Translations under genes and position numbers: made by a program
Source of the DNA: Copromyces sp. CBS 386.78
Taxonomy: Eukaryota; Ascomycota; Sordariomycetes; Sordariales; Sordariaceae
Assembly (NCBI GenBank): GCA_030685235.1
Contig: MU839185.1
Span: 93,541 to 157,540, forward strand
Length of the DNA: 64,000 nucleotides
Direction: 5' to 3'
Notes under the pieces: model-generated
What the model was told of the DNA's origin: nothing
Seen by the model: the letters and a program-made list of their open reading frames with translations, nothing else
Database searches by the model: none
In this document: positions 31,980 to 44,915 of the stretch, piece by piece
How the letters are laid out: every line of letters begins with the position of its first letter
How positions within the stretch are numbered: the stretch's first letter is position 1

Positions 31980-34598
31980 TTAGGCAAGCGAGTTGCCCGG
32001 TCTATATACTTGCATACCGTCATCGTCCTGCCATGTCTTGAGCTCCTGCACAACCGTGGTGCCGTCTTCAGGCCTCACGTTTTGCAGCCAGCCTTGCACA
32101 TGACTAGGGTACGGCTTCGTGGGAGAGCCCGTAATCGGACCAGAGAGGGCCCCCGGTGTGGTCTCTCTGTTCACGGGGCTATGCACCGACCCGCTCTGCT
32201 GCTTCTCCGCGGGCACAGTCAGCTGCTCATGCTCCTTGCGGTGGATCACTTCGTGCAGCTTATCAACCAAGGGCTTCAGGTCGTTGAGGACGTTGTGACA
32301 GTCCTTCCCATAGTCACTGCCTGTCATCGCCTCGTTCTTGAACACCTCCTTCGCCTTGTCGATCAGGAACATGTCGTACACTCTTTGGTTGACAAAGAGG
32401 ATTTGGTGCATCAGAAGGATGATGGCGGCATTGAAGATGTGATGGAGGTCCTGCACAAGCAGCTTCTGGCCGGGGCTGATGATTTGTAGCCGCCTACCGA
32501 TGCGGAGGTTGCGCCGTGCGGCATCACTGCACTTGCGAATGGCTCTGGTCCAAGGGTTCTCCGGTTCCGCTCCAGGGCCCTCAAGCCCAGGTGTCAACCA
32601 AGTATTGGCCACCTTCTTCTTAACGGTGGTGAGGAACGCGGGGCGGATTGCCAAGATGATGAGCTAGAAACCGTTAGCTGTCTGTCCTGAACATCATGTG
32701 AGAGGTAAAAGCAGAGAGCATACCTGATTGTAAGCCATGTGCAGTGACAACAGAGCCCGGTCGGTACCGAGTGACGGGTCCTCGGCTTCGGGCTGGAGAG
32801 CATAGTAATAGTAGTTACTAGGACTCTCCTCCAAATTATCGAGCTTCAAGCTCTTGGGTAGGTTCTCGTGCCATTGGTCGAGCTTCCCAATCGCGACCGA
32901 GAAGGGCAGCTCATCGACCCCGTCAGCCGGCTTGTTCGCATGGTGACGATAGCTGTTGTTGACAATGTACGCGGAAATTTTGGAGAGCTCCACATGTGCA
33001 CATAGCCCGAGAGGCGAAGGAAGGCCGCTATGAGACAAACTATTAGGCCATGTACGGTGAAGGTACGGTGAAGGGTACAACTCACGGTGCTTCCTGTGGC
33101 AGGGACAGGGTAATGGCCTGATGAGGGACCGCGGGTGGGCGACCCATCAAGCAGCTCAGCCAGCTAAAAGGAACATGCATGTGTCAGCGAGTGGTTGGCT
33201 GGTTGACGCCTGGAGGCAGCACCGGTAGGTAAGGGGAACAATGGCAAAGGCATGGACTTACCGATCGATATTGTAAACCGTCCAGAAAGTCCTACGCTCG
33301 ATCTCGGTTACTGAACTTTCCCTGTGCACGCCGTGCATCACGCTAAGATGCATCGCGTTACTGATGGCCATGTAGGCGGCATCTCTGCGATTGTTCTCCA
33401 CCAGGTACAGGGCCATCAGGGCCAAAACGGCCACGTTGTAGATTGTGTAGGACGTCATGTCCAGGGGGTTTCCGATCAGCATCCTAGCCGCCGCATAGTG
33501 GGCTTCGCCCAATTGGCCATCCACCCGGGAATTCTCCTCGGTCAGGGTCAGCAGGTGGGTGAAGGCAAAGGCCGTGTAGACCAATGCCAGCTGGCCGTGC
33601 TCCCGAGCGGTGTGGTTCCGGGGCTTAGTGGTGTCCAGCTTGAAGCCAGTGCCAAACCCGGACTGATCCGGTAGCGCCATCTTGGCGGGGTCCTGGAATG
33701 GCCAGAAAAAAATGCCGCCGCACCCTGCCTTGCCGTTGTCGTCCTGGAGAAAGGTCTTGAACTGCGTAATCATGGCCTGGATTTCCAGCTGCGTGGGGAT
33801 GCGCGGCTCCACGTCCATGGCCGGGAGCAGGAGAGGACGGGAATCGAACGTCTGGTAGCGACCGACCGAATTGAGGAAGGTTGCATTCCTGCTGCCGTCG
33901 GGCGTGTCGGGATTGGGAGAGAGACCTTTGGAGGCTAGCGGCTGCGTCGTCTTGATGAAGGCCTTGAGCGAATCAAGGAAGGTGGCGCCGGAGGTTTCTC
34001 CTAGGTAGCGAGCGGTACCCTCGGCGTCGGCAAGCATTCTGCCGTCGTCGACGGGGTAGTCCATCTGCATCTCCGTGTCCTCGTCAAGGGGGGAGGCGGG
34101 CTCAAAGTTGTGGTTGTGGTAGTCGTAGTGCGAGGTCGTGGACGTGACCGAGCCTTCGGTAAGATAGGCATGGCCGGCGGCCCCTAGGCCATCTGACGCG
34201 TCGATGCTCATGCCGCCCTGCTCTCCTTCATGGACAGCCTGCAACGGCTCAAGCAAGCCGCGGAGCTCGATCTTGCTGTTGCCATTGCCATTGCCGCCGG
34301 CCTTGTTGGTGATGTGGAGCTGGCTCTCGTATTTGGCTATCTTGCCGAGCAGGTTGTCGATGAAGGTCTGGGGGACGGTAACCTTCTTAACGCCCTGGGG
34401 GTAGATGCACTGGCGCTGGGCCTGGGTACACTGGCGACACGGCTTTTCGCCGGAGCACTTGATGCGCTTGACATTGCAGTTGTTGCAGGCGAGGGCGACG
34501 CGCTTGCGCTGCTCGGGCGCGACCTTCTTCCTCCGCGGATTGACGGGTAAGCGAAAGTTGGGATCGTCGGCGCCCGAACTCTTGGACGACCTCGGCAT
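31980..34598 (-). CDS. Zn2Cys6 fungal transcription factor
   Basis: Four exons: 34598-33262, 33163-33086, 33027-32724 and 32663-31980, 800 residues. All introns are GT-AG and phases agree. The DNA-binding domain is complete, with cysteines at 38, 41, 48, 54, 57 and 64 (C-x2-C-x6-C-x5-C-x2-C-x6-C), preceded by a basic segment and followed by a linker and short coiled coil (FIDNLLGKIAKYESQL). The middle region is the fungal-specific transcription factor domain: YTAFAFTHLLTLTEEN, AARMLIGN, YMAISNAMHLSVMHGVHRES, RRTFWTVYNIDR, then WLSCLMGRPPAV across the first intron. This is the plan of Gal4/XlnR/AmyR-type regulators that bind CGG-containing sites in the nucleus. Target genes are unknown; the sugar transporter 6 kb away is a possible but untested one. 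Confidence 0.93.
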
Positions 34599-36349
34599 AT
34601 CTGAAGCCAGCTTGTCGGTGTGGTGTTGCTGTCACCCCTGTATCCCAAATGGTGCTCGCCTTGGGTTCTGGAAGGAGGAGGGGAAATGCCGAAAAGGTTG
34701 GCGAGAAGAGACGGTAGGTGAGGGACGGTAAGATGATGAGGCGATTGGGATCACACTGGCACCCGGCCACACTTTCCATCTGGCAGTGTGCGTCAATATA
34801 GCCTTGGTTCTTGCCAGTGCCGCGTCGTCCGTCCGCTTCACCTCCTGTCGACGGCGAGGATGGTGATGATGATGATGATGATGATGATCAGTCGGTCAGA
34901 GTCACCGCAAGAGTTGGTTTGTCAAAGGGTGAGTGAGGTGTGAGTGAGAGCCCGAGTGTCGGCGTCGGCCGGCGTCAATGAGCGATATGAGGTGAGGTGA
35001 GGCCGAGGTTATGTCGATGACTGCACACAACGAAGGACTAGTTGCTGACAGCACGGCTCCCCCTCTTGACCGACCGGTGTGGTCCGTGGTCGCGATGGTG
35101 GTGGCACGTCCAGACGGGCGTCAGGTCGTGTCGTGGGGGGAGGAAGGAGGGTGATGAGTTGGGTGAAGCTGAAAAGAAGTAAGGTAGGTTGTACTGAGGG
35201 AAGAGTGAGAGGAGAGAGTGGAAGAAAGAAGTGAAGAGAGAAGATTGGAAAGAGGTGGGGGGGCGAGGAAGGTGAAATGGAAAGATGAGAAGACGACAAG
35301 ACCGAAAGACGGCGGCAAGTGTGAATGCACGCCCAAGTCACTCACTCCCTCACTCCCAGAAGAAAACAAAACGGGAAGGAGAAAACGGGGACAACGGGGG
35401 TCAGTGGTTAGGGTTCGTCATCCACAACGGGCAGCAACGACGGAGACGGGACAACGGGGCAAGGAAGGAAGGAAGCAGCAACCTAGGTGAGGTGTAGCCG
35501 CCGGAGGAGAAGTGGAATCGAGATGGACGTCGGTCGCTGGTGCTGGACTTGAGAAGAACATGGAACCGAACCTCGTGCTCACCAAGGTCCCATCAACGCC
35601 GGCCACACAACGCACATGGAAGAAAAGGAAGGAGTCGGCGACAAGCGGCGGCTGATAATTAAGCTAGAGGTGGTCGACTTTGAGGTTCCGCACTGGCATC
35701 GGTGTCAGTACCCGTCCGTGGATTTGTACCCGCGACCGCGCCGGCCACTCCATGCGCTGTTGGCGGATTCGGATTGCGTGGTGCGAGGATTGGAGGGAGG
35801 GATTTGTGGTGCGGAGGGGAGTGGATGGGACAGACTGTGCCACGCCGACAGGGGAATGAATATTTGATTTGCAAGCTAACCCTAGGTAAGTAGGTACTCG
35901 GTGGTAGCAGTCTTGGTGGCAGGCAAGTCCGTGCCGGGGCCTGAGAGGGCTTACCAGGGGCCGCCAGGGCTCGGTGGGCACGCGCCCAGGGCATGCACGC
36001 GGGTGGGGGGGAAGACAGCCCGCTAACCCAAGTTACATCTGCAGTGGAGGTAGAGCATGTCTTTGGTACTGTATCCGGAAAAGGAGTCCGTGCGCAGGCA
36101 TTTCCCATCTTTCCTCCCACTGGACCCGACTGGATACAGCGGCCACGGGGCAGTGGCACAGATGCCCGTCGACTGGGCAATGGAAGTGTGGGCGTGGAGG
36201 AAGGAAGGTGAGGCAAGCTAGCAAGGGCGGTCAGGTACTGCAACTTCCTTTTTTTTTTTTTTTTCCCTCTGTTTTACAGCTCAGGGCATCGCTTCATCGA
36301 TTGATCGGCTGCAACCTTATTTTAGAACTCAGACCTCTTTTTTAAGCAG
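34599..36349. other. Promoter of the Zn2Cys6 gene and flank of the AT-rich block
   Basis: No supported gene in 1.75 kb. Features are a (TGA)n microsatellite at about 34863-34890, purine-rich runs at 35150-35300 (typical of promoter DNA on the minus strand) and a poly-T tract near 36250-36265. Short frames on both strands overlap and lack domains. Confidence 0.55.
34863..34890. repeat. (GAT)n microsatellite
   Basis: About nine GAT/TGA trinucleotide units upstream of the Zn2Cys6 gene. Confidence 0.9.
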
Positions 36350-36430
36350 GGGGCGACCTGCGGCCGCCAAGAATTAGGCCTGCGGCCCGTACGCTTCGCG
36401 CACATCTAGCCAGTACGCTGCGCGCACTAA
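36350..36430. repeat. GC-rich border of the AT-rich block
   Basis: A short GC-rich patch (GCGACCTGCGGCCGCC, and two copies of GTACGCTKCGCGCAC at about 36388-36402 and 36413-36427) sits exactly where base composition changes. A closely related TACGCTGCGCGTA word occurs inside the gypsy element near 44660-44673 on the other strand. It may be the surviving end of a repeat. Confidence 0.45.
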
Positions 36431-36959
36431 GTTTCTCAATTAAAAGTTTCTAAAATTTTCAAAGTTTCCAGATTGTAGTCCGTATATCATTTCTTTTAAT
36501 ATATTTGACGGTATTAATTAAGAACGCCTAAAAAAGAAGTCTAAATTCCCAATTAAATAATATACGGCTAGATATTTTTATATCGATAAGCCTACCGAGG
36601 ACTCTCTACAATAATAAAATAATATAATACTTTTTAATAATATAAAACACATACTAAAAATAGCCTCAACGAAACGAATCTAATAATATAATTAATTTTT
36701 TTATAAAAGCAATTTCAAAATTAATTCTAATTACAAACGTAAAAAAATTACGTATTTTCATTTTCTAGATCTACATATTACAATACCACTTTTTATCCCA
36801 ACTTTTTAAAATTTTATAAATATAGCCGTAATAGTAATTTAATAACCCAGACTAGTTCTTATAATTTCGTAATACGTTATTATTTTTCCCTAATTTAATA
36901 TTATTATTAATAATACTATAGAAGACAACGACGCCCCCCTCGATATTCAACGCATACTA

Positions 36960-37648
36960 AAAGTAATAAAAAATATTATCGGAAGTAGACAACTTCGTAA
37001 AGGTTAAATCCGGGCAATCGTAAAACTAATAATTAAGCAAAAGGATATAATACTAGTAACTGCGATAAAATATAGTAAAAGTATCGTACTTTATATCTTT
37101 TCAACCTTACGCGACAAAATTATAATATAAATTATACCCCTTACGAAATTAGGGGAAAATTAACGTAATAATATTACGGCTAAGCTACTAAATTCTAAAT
37201 TAATATAAATAAATAAGGACGTAATATTTAAAGTAACTAATTTATTAAATCCTTTTTTTATAATAGTTTACTAACTTACTTTTATACAATAGAATAAGAA
37301 TATTTAAAACTAAATCTAATAAGGCACTTATACCTATATACTTTTAAACCTTAAATTCGCAATTAGCGTTAAATTTAAGACCGTATTAAAATTACTAAAA
37401 TTCTACGAAAAAATTGGTCTTTTTACTATCAACAAATTATATTACGTATTAAAATAGTATAATTTCCGGAAAGAATTTCAATATCTATATACCTTACGCC
37501 CTCTTCTTCTTAATTGTATCCCTTAATTCGGCTATACAGCAACGCTTACTAGGATTTACAAAGATTTTATTATTAAAAAGGCCGGTTTTAATACTAAGAA
37601 TTTTAAAATTATTAGAATATCCGTAAATAGGCTAAAGATCTCTATTAT
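36960..37648 (+). pseudogene. RecQ-family helicase pseudogene, N-terminal helicase lobe
   Basis: In one plus-strand frame, RecQ motifs can be read in order despite point mutations. A motif I (Walker A) region (37040-37083) reads DIILVTAIKYSKS where the family has TGxGKS; the changes are mostly transitions. Then come IPLTKLGEN, a decayed DExH box near 37428-37450 (INKLYYVL for DE.H..L), F..KEFQYL, and motif III GYTATLT at about 37529-37552. The frame stops exactly at the gypsy insertion (37649) and continues in phase after it. The start of the gene is not visible. The order and spacing fit fungal RecQ-like helicases, including those found near telomeres in several fungi. Confidence 0.75.
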
Positions 37649-37869
37649 TACAGGGATAATACCGTTGGGGGTATAGTTAGATATACGTAGTTGTACGAGG
37701 AAGGAAAGAAGGAGGAGGGAGGAGTGCGGTCTAGATATAGGGTAGGCTGTACCGTGCCCTAGATCCGGGACCGAGGTCTATTGGTGCGTGTATGCGGTCT
37801 TATTAGCTAATAGCTAATAGATTCGACTATGTAATACCTAGTACTATTATAGGTAATCCTATGATATTA
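37649..37869 (-). repeat. Left LTR (3' LTR of the minus-strand element)
   Basis: Begins TACAGGGATAATACCG and ends ATGATATTA on the plus strand. It aligns end to end with the right LTR, and differences are almost all transitions. Ends fit TG...CA after RIP-type change. Confidence 0.92.
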
Positions 37870-39204
37870 CTTCCTTGTAAAAGAAGTTTATAGAGTTTTA
37901 AACAATCTATTTAGTATATATATATAAAATGATAGAATTTTGCTTCAATTTCAATCCCCGTTTTCCAATTCCTTAATCTGTAATTTAACGCCTATAATCT
38001 GTAACCGAATATTATTATTACCCTACTAGTAGGTTCTAGCTTTTAATTATACTTCTACGTTCTTTATTAGGGGCCGCTTTCTTTATTAGACTTCCGCTAA
38101 TTTCCTAAATACTTTGTAAAAGAATTCGTTTATCTTTTTTAAATTTTCTTCGGATAAAGGTTCGAACTTTCGGCTTACTAACTCGATTATAGCTTCCTAT
38201 GCTTTACGGCCTACCGCGATATTTACTACGGCGGCGTTAATTTGCTCTTTTAAATCGGTAATGCGTTTAGAATATTTTAGGGGCGGGGTTAGAGATAACG
38301 CTGTATAGCGTGTTTAGGGTACGGGCGATATTATATAGCGTATTTAGGATATTAAGGCCCTTTGTTTTGGGGTTGGGGTCTGCTCTTAAAGTATGGCCTT
38401 AATTTCTAGCTAGCTTTGAACTACTAGCAGGATAGGGGTATTGAGGTAATTGCGGTAAAATACGATAATAGAGTCCTTTATTCTTTTAATATTGTTAAAG
38501 GGTTCGTCGGTAGGATTATAATATTTCTATTTTATAGTATAGAATTAGTAACGGTTACTTCTTCGTTAGAAATAGTTTAAAAATTTATTAAATTCTTATT
38601 CCGCTACTTCCTTATAATTATTTATTTTAATTATAATTCTACTTTTATTAGTTCGTATGTTGTTTTATAGGTTGGTTTAGCTAGGGAAGCCTTTATAGTA
38701 AAACTTTATTATAGAGACGTAAAATATTGGCGAATATTTTATATTAGTAGATAAAATTGATTTAACGTTATAGGATTATATTTAATCTATTTTAAAAGGG
38801 CCTTCCTATTGTAGGGATAATTTGTTATATAGTTTGCCGTTATTGAAATTAATCGTATTAAGTAAAACGAAATCCTTAATATAATATTTCAGTATATTAG
38901 ATTAGTTTTCGTTAGTATTAGCCTCGTACCGGTTTTGTATTTTTTTTATAGAAATACGTATATAGTTTTAAATGGCTTCGAAACGAACGAATAGTTTATT
39001 GGCTTTTATATACTCCTTTTACTATATTAATAAGAAATTTTTTAATAGTACGACCGTTGTAGGTTCGATGCTTATACGGGGGTAGAAATTGTAATTAGTA
39101 AAGAAGGGGGTTATATTTATAATTAATAATACTATATTATTTTTTATAAATTCTATTAGTAGTAGCTATTATATTAAGTCCGTTTATACTTATTTTATTT
39201 CTAT

Positions 39205-39258
39205 ATTAATACGCTCTATTTAGGCGTTAGTCTACGGGTAGAAAGCGGAATTTAATAG
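39205..39258 (-). pseudogene. Integrase core fragment of the gypsy element
   Basis: Minus-strand translation gives LNSAFYP-stop-TNA-stop-IER, the mutated form of the conserved integrase segment LSxAFHPQTDGQTER. Both stops are at Gln codons and Asp has become Asn, as RIP produces. Confidence 0.85.
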
Positions 39259-40679
39259 TTTTTTAATAGTTAAACGTTTATAAATTATAAATTAGAATAA
39301 GGATATAAATTAGGTACTATAGTCGGAAACGACGGTATTAAGTAAATTGTAAAGGGTATAAATATAGTCAATAAAATAGTTTATTAATTTTTCTACTTCT
39401 ATAATAATAGTCGGGTTATAGTAATATATTTTTATTAAACGGTCTACGATAATAGTAATATATTTGAATTTCTAACTTAAATAAAGGCTTTTCGGTAAAG
39501 GGGAAACGTAATCGACCGATATATTAGTCTATAGTATGTAAATTACTAGTATAGGTTTAAAGTAGTTTGCTTTAGCTCGTTGTAATACCTTCGTTTTAGA
39601 ATATATTAGGTATCCTTTATAATAAGCTTTAATAGCTTCCGCTATACTTAATTAATATTAATAATCGTTTATTTATATTTATATTTTGTCTCTTCCTAAA
39701 TAGCCGGCCGTTAATAATAAATAAGCGTAGTAAATTAATAATAAATAGGTAGCGGCATTATTAGGGTTAATAAGTACCCTCCCTTTATAATAAGTTTTAC
39801 CTCCCGTTGTAAAATATTCGGCGAAAGCGACTTTAAACTTTTTTTTAATATAAGGGCGATATTTAGTACGATTTAAATCCTTTAAGTAATTAACAGCTTC
39901 TCATATTAAAGTTAATTAATTGTAATTTTCGTTAATAATATTATTAGTTAATTTGTCCGGCTCTTTTAAGGTATTTAGCGATAATAAGAATATTTCTTCG
40001 TTAAAATTGAAGTCGCTAATAATTATAGTTGATAGGATAAGGTAATTTTCTTTAAAGTGGGCGGGGTTAATGAATTTACGGTTTTTTATCTTTAAACGAT
40101 AATTATTTATATTTAGAAGTATATTTTCTAATTTCCTATTTAATCTATTGGGGCGAAGATTTTATAATCCTAGTATATAGAGGATTGAGAAATTGAATTA
40201 TAATAAAAATTGTAATTATTATATATAGTAGGGTATAAGTTATTTATTTGTTATAAAGGTCTTTAAATTCTTATAATCTATAATAATATTAAATAGTTGT
40301 TGGGCGCTTTCTAATTTTAAGCGCTATTCCTCTAGGGTTTTAATAATAGCGAAGAACTCTTTATTATAAATATTATAATTGTATTCCGCTATTGAGTACT
40401 ATACTAAAAAGTATGTAATTAAGTAGAATTCGCTATTATCTTTATATTGGGAAAGGGTACTTCTAGAAGCTTAGTTCGAAGTATTAGTTTTTACGACTAT
40501 TTTTCTAGACTAGTTATAAATTTATAGGGTTAGTCTACTAATAAACGTAGCTTTTAAAGTATTAAAAGTAAATTATTATATTGTAGTCTATTTCTATTCC
40601 GCATTTTTTTTCGTAAGGTCGTATAATAGTATTACTATTGTCGAAAATCCTTTAATAAAATAGCAATAAAAGTTAGTAA

Positions 40680-41290
40680 ACCCTAAGAAACTTTGTAAAA
40701 AGATTTTCAATATTAGGGGTTATTAATTTATAATAGTTTTAATTTTCGTTAGATTTATTTCGATATTATTTAATATAATAATTAGTTTAAAATATTTAGT
40801 TTTCTTAGTGTAAAATTTATATTTATTAATATTAATTTATAGGTTAGCTTTCTTTAAGCGGGTAAGAATATTATTTATATATTTCTAATATTCTTCTTCG
40901 TTATTTAAAAAGATGAGGATATTATTTAGGTAAGCGGTTATATAAATATTTAAAATATTGTATAAAATATTATTAATATAGTTTTAGAATGCGTTAAATA
41001 TTTTTTATAGGCTGAATAGATAGATAAGTAATTTAAATAGATTAAAGCGGGTAATAAACGCTATTAATTATTTATATCCTTCTATAATACGAATACGGTT
41101 AAAAGCGGCGATAATATTTAATTTAATAAAAAAATTTATTTTATAAATAGCGTTAAAAGTTTCTTTAATTAAGGGGAGCGGGTAGCGGCTTTTGAAAATA
41201 ATGTTATTAATCCCCTTATAATTTATATAAATTTTAATATTTCCATTTAATTTTTATACTAATAGGATTTAGGAAGCGGCTTTTAATTGC
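40680..41290 (-). pseudogene. Reverse transcriptase region of the gypsy element
   Basis: Reading the minus strand: INYKGINN...KSRYPLPLI (41165-41260), then downstream TAYLNNILIFLNNEEEY (about 40885-40938) and ILTRLKKANL. These correspond to the gypsy RT motifs VDYRGLN, RYPLPLI and YLDDILIFS. The catalytic Asp pair is changed to Asn-Asn. Confidence 0.9.
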
Positions 41291-44200
41291 GAAGGACGGA
41301 TAAACCTATTATAGAAATTCTCGTCGATCTATTTTTTAATTATATTTAATTCGTTAGGGTTAAACGCTTTTAATTTTATATAGGGCGCTTATTTTCCTGG
41401 GCGGAATTCGATCTTAAAATTATAAGAGCGGTAGGGGGGTAAGACCGTTATATTACGAAGTTTAAAAACGTTAAAATAATTTTAATATTATTTAAGAATT
41501 TTTTTTTAATTTGGGCGTCGGTTTTAGGCGGCTTATCGGCTTTTTCGTAAAATTTAGTTATATTTTCCTCTATAATATTGGCAACGAATTTAATAGTTTT
41601 ATAATATTTGAAATCCTTGTCCGCGTTATTATTAAAGTAGACGTATTTAGCGATCTTTATTATTCGGATAGTAATTTTAAATCCTTTGCTAGCATAAGTA
41701 TTAATTTATAGGTAGTAATACTTATTTAGTAATTTCTTATACTTAGTATTATTATTATCCTAGATTTTTTATTTTATTTTTAGGGTAAAGTTCGCTAAAT
41801 TATTAAGTATATTATAATTATAATCGTACTTAATTCTTATCTTTACCTTTTTATTAACGACGCTTTTATTATTTTTATATTCTTTAGGCTCTAGGGCGCC
41901 CCCTTTTACTTTTTTAGCCCGGGCTTCCTCTTTTGCTTTAATTTCTTCTAAAATTTTATAAAGTTCTACGTATAAAATATAGAATATTCGTAAATAATAT
42001 TTTTTATATAGTTAATTGAAATTGGCGGCCGTTATATCCTTAATATTTATAGGGTTAATTAGTTCGTTCGAAAAGTACGTTTTACGTATTATAATACAGT
42101 AGTAGGGGTTGGATTTTTATTGGCCGGCAATAGTGCGGTAAATAGTAGGTTTAGTCCGTTTAGGAGTTTTAATAATAATATCCGCAATTAGGGCAGGATT
42201 TAGGATAGTATCGTCTTTAATAGTATTGGGAGCGGGGTTTGTAATTAGGGTATTAAGGTCAATTACTTTAATTATACTTTATATAATTTTGTAATAATGT
42301 ATATAAGTATACTTTTAGACTTTAAGTGCGTATTGTAAAAAGGGTGAAAGGTTAGCGGGAAAGTAGCAGTCTATATAGCAATTAATAAAGGTAACGGTAC
42401 TATTTAACTATAATATTATAAGGTTGTAAAATTTGAATTATAATATACTTAAAATAACGGGATAATTGTTAGCTAGGTCGTAGGCTAGTATAGCGATTAT
42501 TTTTATATAATAACCGATTTATAGTTAGATTTTATAATAATAAGTAATAAAGTCCTTAAATATATTATTTACTAGGTATAAAGCCTTTAATTTAGGGAGT
42601 TTTAATAATAGGATAGTATAGTAGGCGGTAAAACCGCGATCGATAAAAGCGAGAGCGGAGCATTTATTATTAATTAGAATAGTATATTTATTTTATTAAT
42701 TATATAGTTTATAAATAAGTTAAGTAGAAAAGAAGATAAAATTATTATTATAGTTATTTAAATTTAAATTTTTAAATTAAATTATTTTTAAGTTTATTAG
42801 ATTATTTACCTCTTTTTTTATTATTATTATAGACGATAGCTTTTATAAGCGATTTAATAGAGAGGTAGTATATTTCCCGCGTTATATTCTATAAGTTAAG
42901 TAGGAGTTAGAGCGGGGGGTATAGCGGAAACGGCGGGTTTATTAGTAGTAATAGCGTTAATACGAACGCTATTATTACCGTTATTGCTATAGCTAGTCTA
43001 GTTTATAGTAGGTTTACTACGGTTGTTATTGCCTCTTTTAATATAATAATTACGACGCTTATACTCCTTTTACTTTTTAGGGATACCGGTATTAATATTA
43101 TTATAATATTCGTAAATATAGTAGCTAATTTAGGTATAGTATTTATAAAGTTTATTCTTTATATAGTAATTAATAACCGCTTTATTAATTATATAAAATA
43201 ATTGAATATTAATAGCGTTTATAACGTCGAAATTTATAGTAGTACTACTTTAATTAATAGTACGTTCGGGGGTAATAGTATTACTGGTATTAGTAGTACT
43301 GTTCTTAAAGTAAATATTAGTCTTATTGCGCTAATTACGCTCTTTTAAATTGGTAGCGAACTTATAATAGAAAGTGAATTATCCGTCGAAATCGTTATAG
43401 GTCGGAGTATTTTGCTAATAAGTAATAGTATTATAAATTTCGTTTATAATTTTTATTTTTAAGTAATATATTTTTATAGTATCGTCGAAGTTGTATTTAT
43501 TAATGATAATAATAAATTTATCTTTGAAATCGAATTATTTAATACTTTTAAATATTTTAAAGGATTCGAAATCCCAACGTACTTCGAAGGTAAAATTTAT
43601 ACGATTATACTTCGTATTACGGTATTCGAAGAGGGTTTTTATATTTATTTACTTTTATTTTATTAGGTCTACCTTTTTAATAATAAGTATTATATAGGGG
43701 GCTAAAATCCTAAAAATATTATTGCCGAAGTATAAAAAGATTTAAACGAATTTATAATACTTATTTTAATCGAATTATTAAACGTTTTAAAATTAATAAA
43801 ATTAGATTTTATTTTTCTAATTTTAAAAAACTTCAGCTTTTTTAACGGTAGAAGTATTTTCGCCAGTATAGGCGGTAGGGTCTTTACTAATACGGGATTT
43901 AAGAGTAGTTATTTCTTCGTTATTAGAATTAGGGGCGGGGACGGAAGCGAATATAGTAATTTTATTGCGAATAGCTTTTTTAAAGGCTTTAATTTGGGTT
44001 TTAACGGTTTTTTTAAATTTAATATTAGTTTTATTAATTATAATAAAGTTATTATAGAACTATTAAACCTCTTATTAAAAGTTAATAAACTCTTGCTAAA
44101 AATTGGTAATAATACTTTCTTAATTAGCGATTTATTAATAGGCGGTTTTAAAGGAATTTTAAACGGCGCTAGCGAATGTATTAATTTAAATTAAATCTAT

Positions 44201-44694
44201 ATAAATTAATTAAATAAGAGTAATAATAACGTAAGGAAAAGTAGTATATTAGGCGAATTTAAAAGTAGTATTAAAGATTTCCTTTGCGATTAAATTACTT
44301 AGGTATTAGAGAGCGGTATTATTAAGGGTTTCTATAACGTTTTCGAAGAGTTATTCGTATTTAAAATTGATAATAGCGTTAATTATAGAGATAGCAACGT
44401 CAAAATTAGTAATAGGGGCTACTATTTAAATAGTTATAATTAATATTTATTATTTTATAGCGTAAGTATTTATTTATTACTTTATAGCGTAAATAGTATT
44501 CGTTAATTACTTTATAGCGATAAAAAAGAGGTTTATTGTAATACGACGAAAGAAAGGTATATTGCGGTATAATAAGAGAGAAGTGTATTGCGGTACGACG
44601 AAATTGTAGGTTCGTCGGAAATATTTACGACGGCGGCGATAAATTTATTTTGAGGTGTATACGCGCAGCGTAATAGTAAGGTACAATTAATTAT

Positions 44695-44915
44695 TATAGG
44701 GACAATACCGTTGGGGGTATAGTTGGATATATGTAGTTGTATGAGGAAGGAAAGAAGGAGGAGGGAGGAGTGCGGTTTGGATATAGGGTAGGTTGTACTA
44801 TACTTTAGATCCGGGACCGAGGTCTATTAGTGCGTATATGCGGTCCTATTGGCTAATAGCTAATGGACTCGACTATGTAGTACCTACTACTATTATAGGT
44901 AATCTTGTGATATCT
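44695..44915 (-). repeat. Right LTR (5' LTR of the minus-strand element)
   Basis: Begins TATAGGGACAATACCG and ends GTGATATCT on the plus strand. Same length (221 bp) as the left copy. Relative to an inferred common sequence each copy carries its own C/T or G/A changes. Confidence 0.92.

Larger units (their letters stand above)
37649..44915 (-). mobile_element. Ty3/gypsy LTR retrotransposon, RIP-inactivated
   Basis: Two 221-bp LTRs (37649-37869, 44695-44915) bound a 7,267-bp element, flanked by a 5-bp duplication ATTAT (37644-37648 and 44916-44920). Coding sense is the minus strand. Reverse transcriptase reads INYKGINN and RYPLPLI (about 41165-41260), then the active site as YLNN (40921-40932) in place of YLDD. 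Integrase reads FYP then TNA and IER (39205-39258) for the usual FHPQTDGQTER. RT before integrase is the Ty3/gypsy order. A purine tract (ACAAGGAAG on the minus strand) abuts the left LTR, as expected for a 3' polypurine tract. All reading frames are destroyed by stops, so it is dead. The gag region should lie at about 43.0-44.6 kb. Confidence 0.9.
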
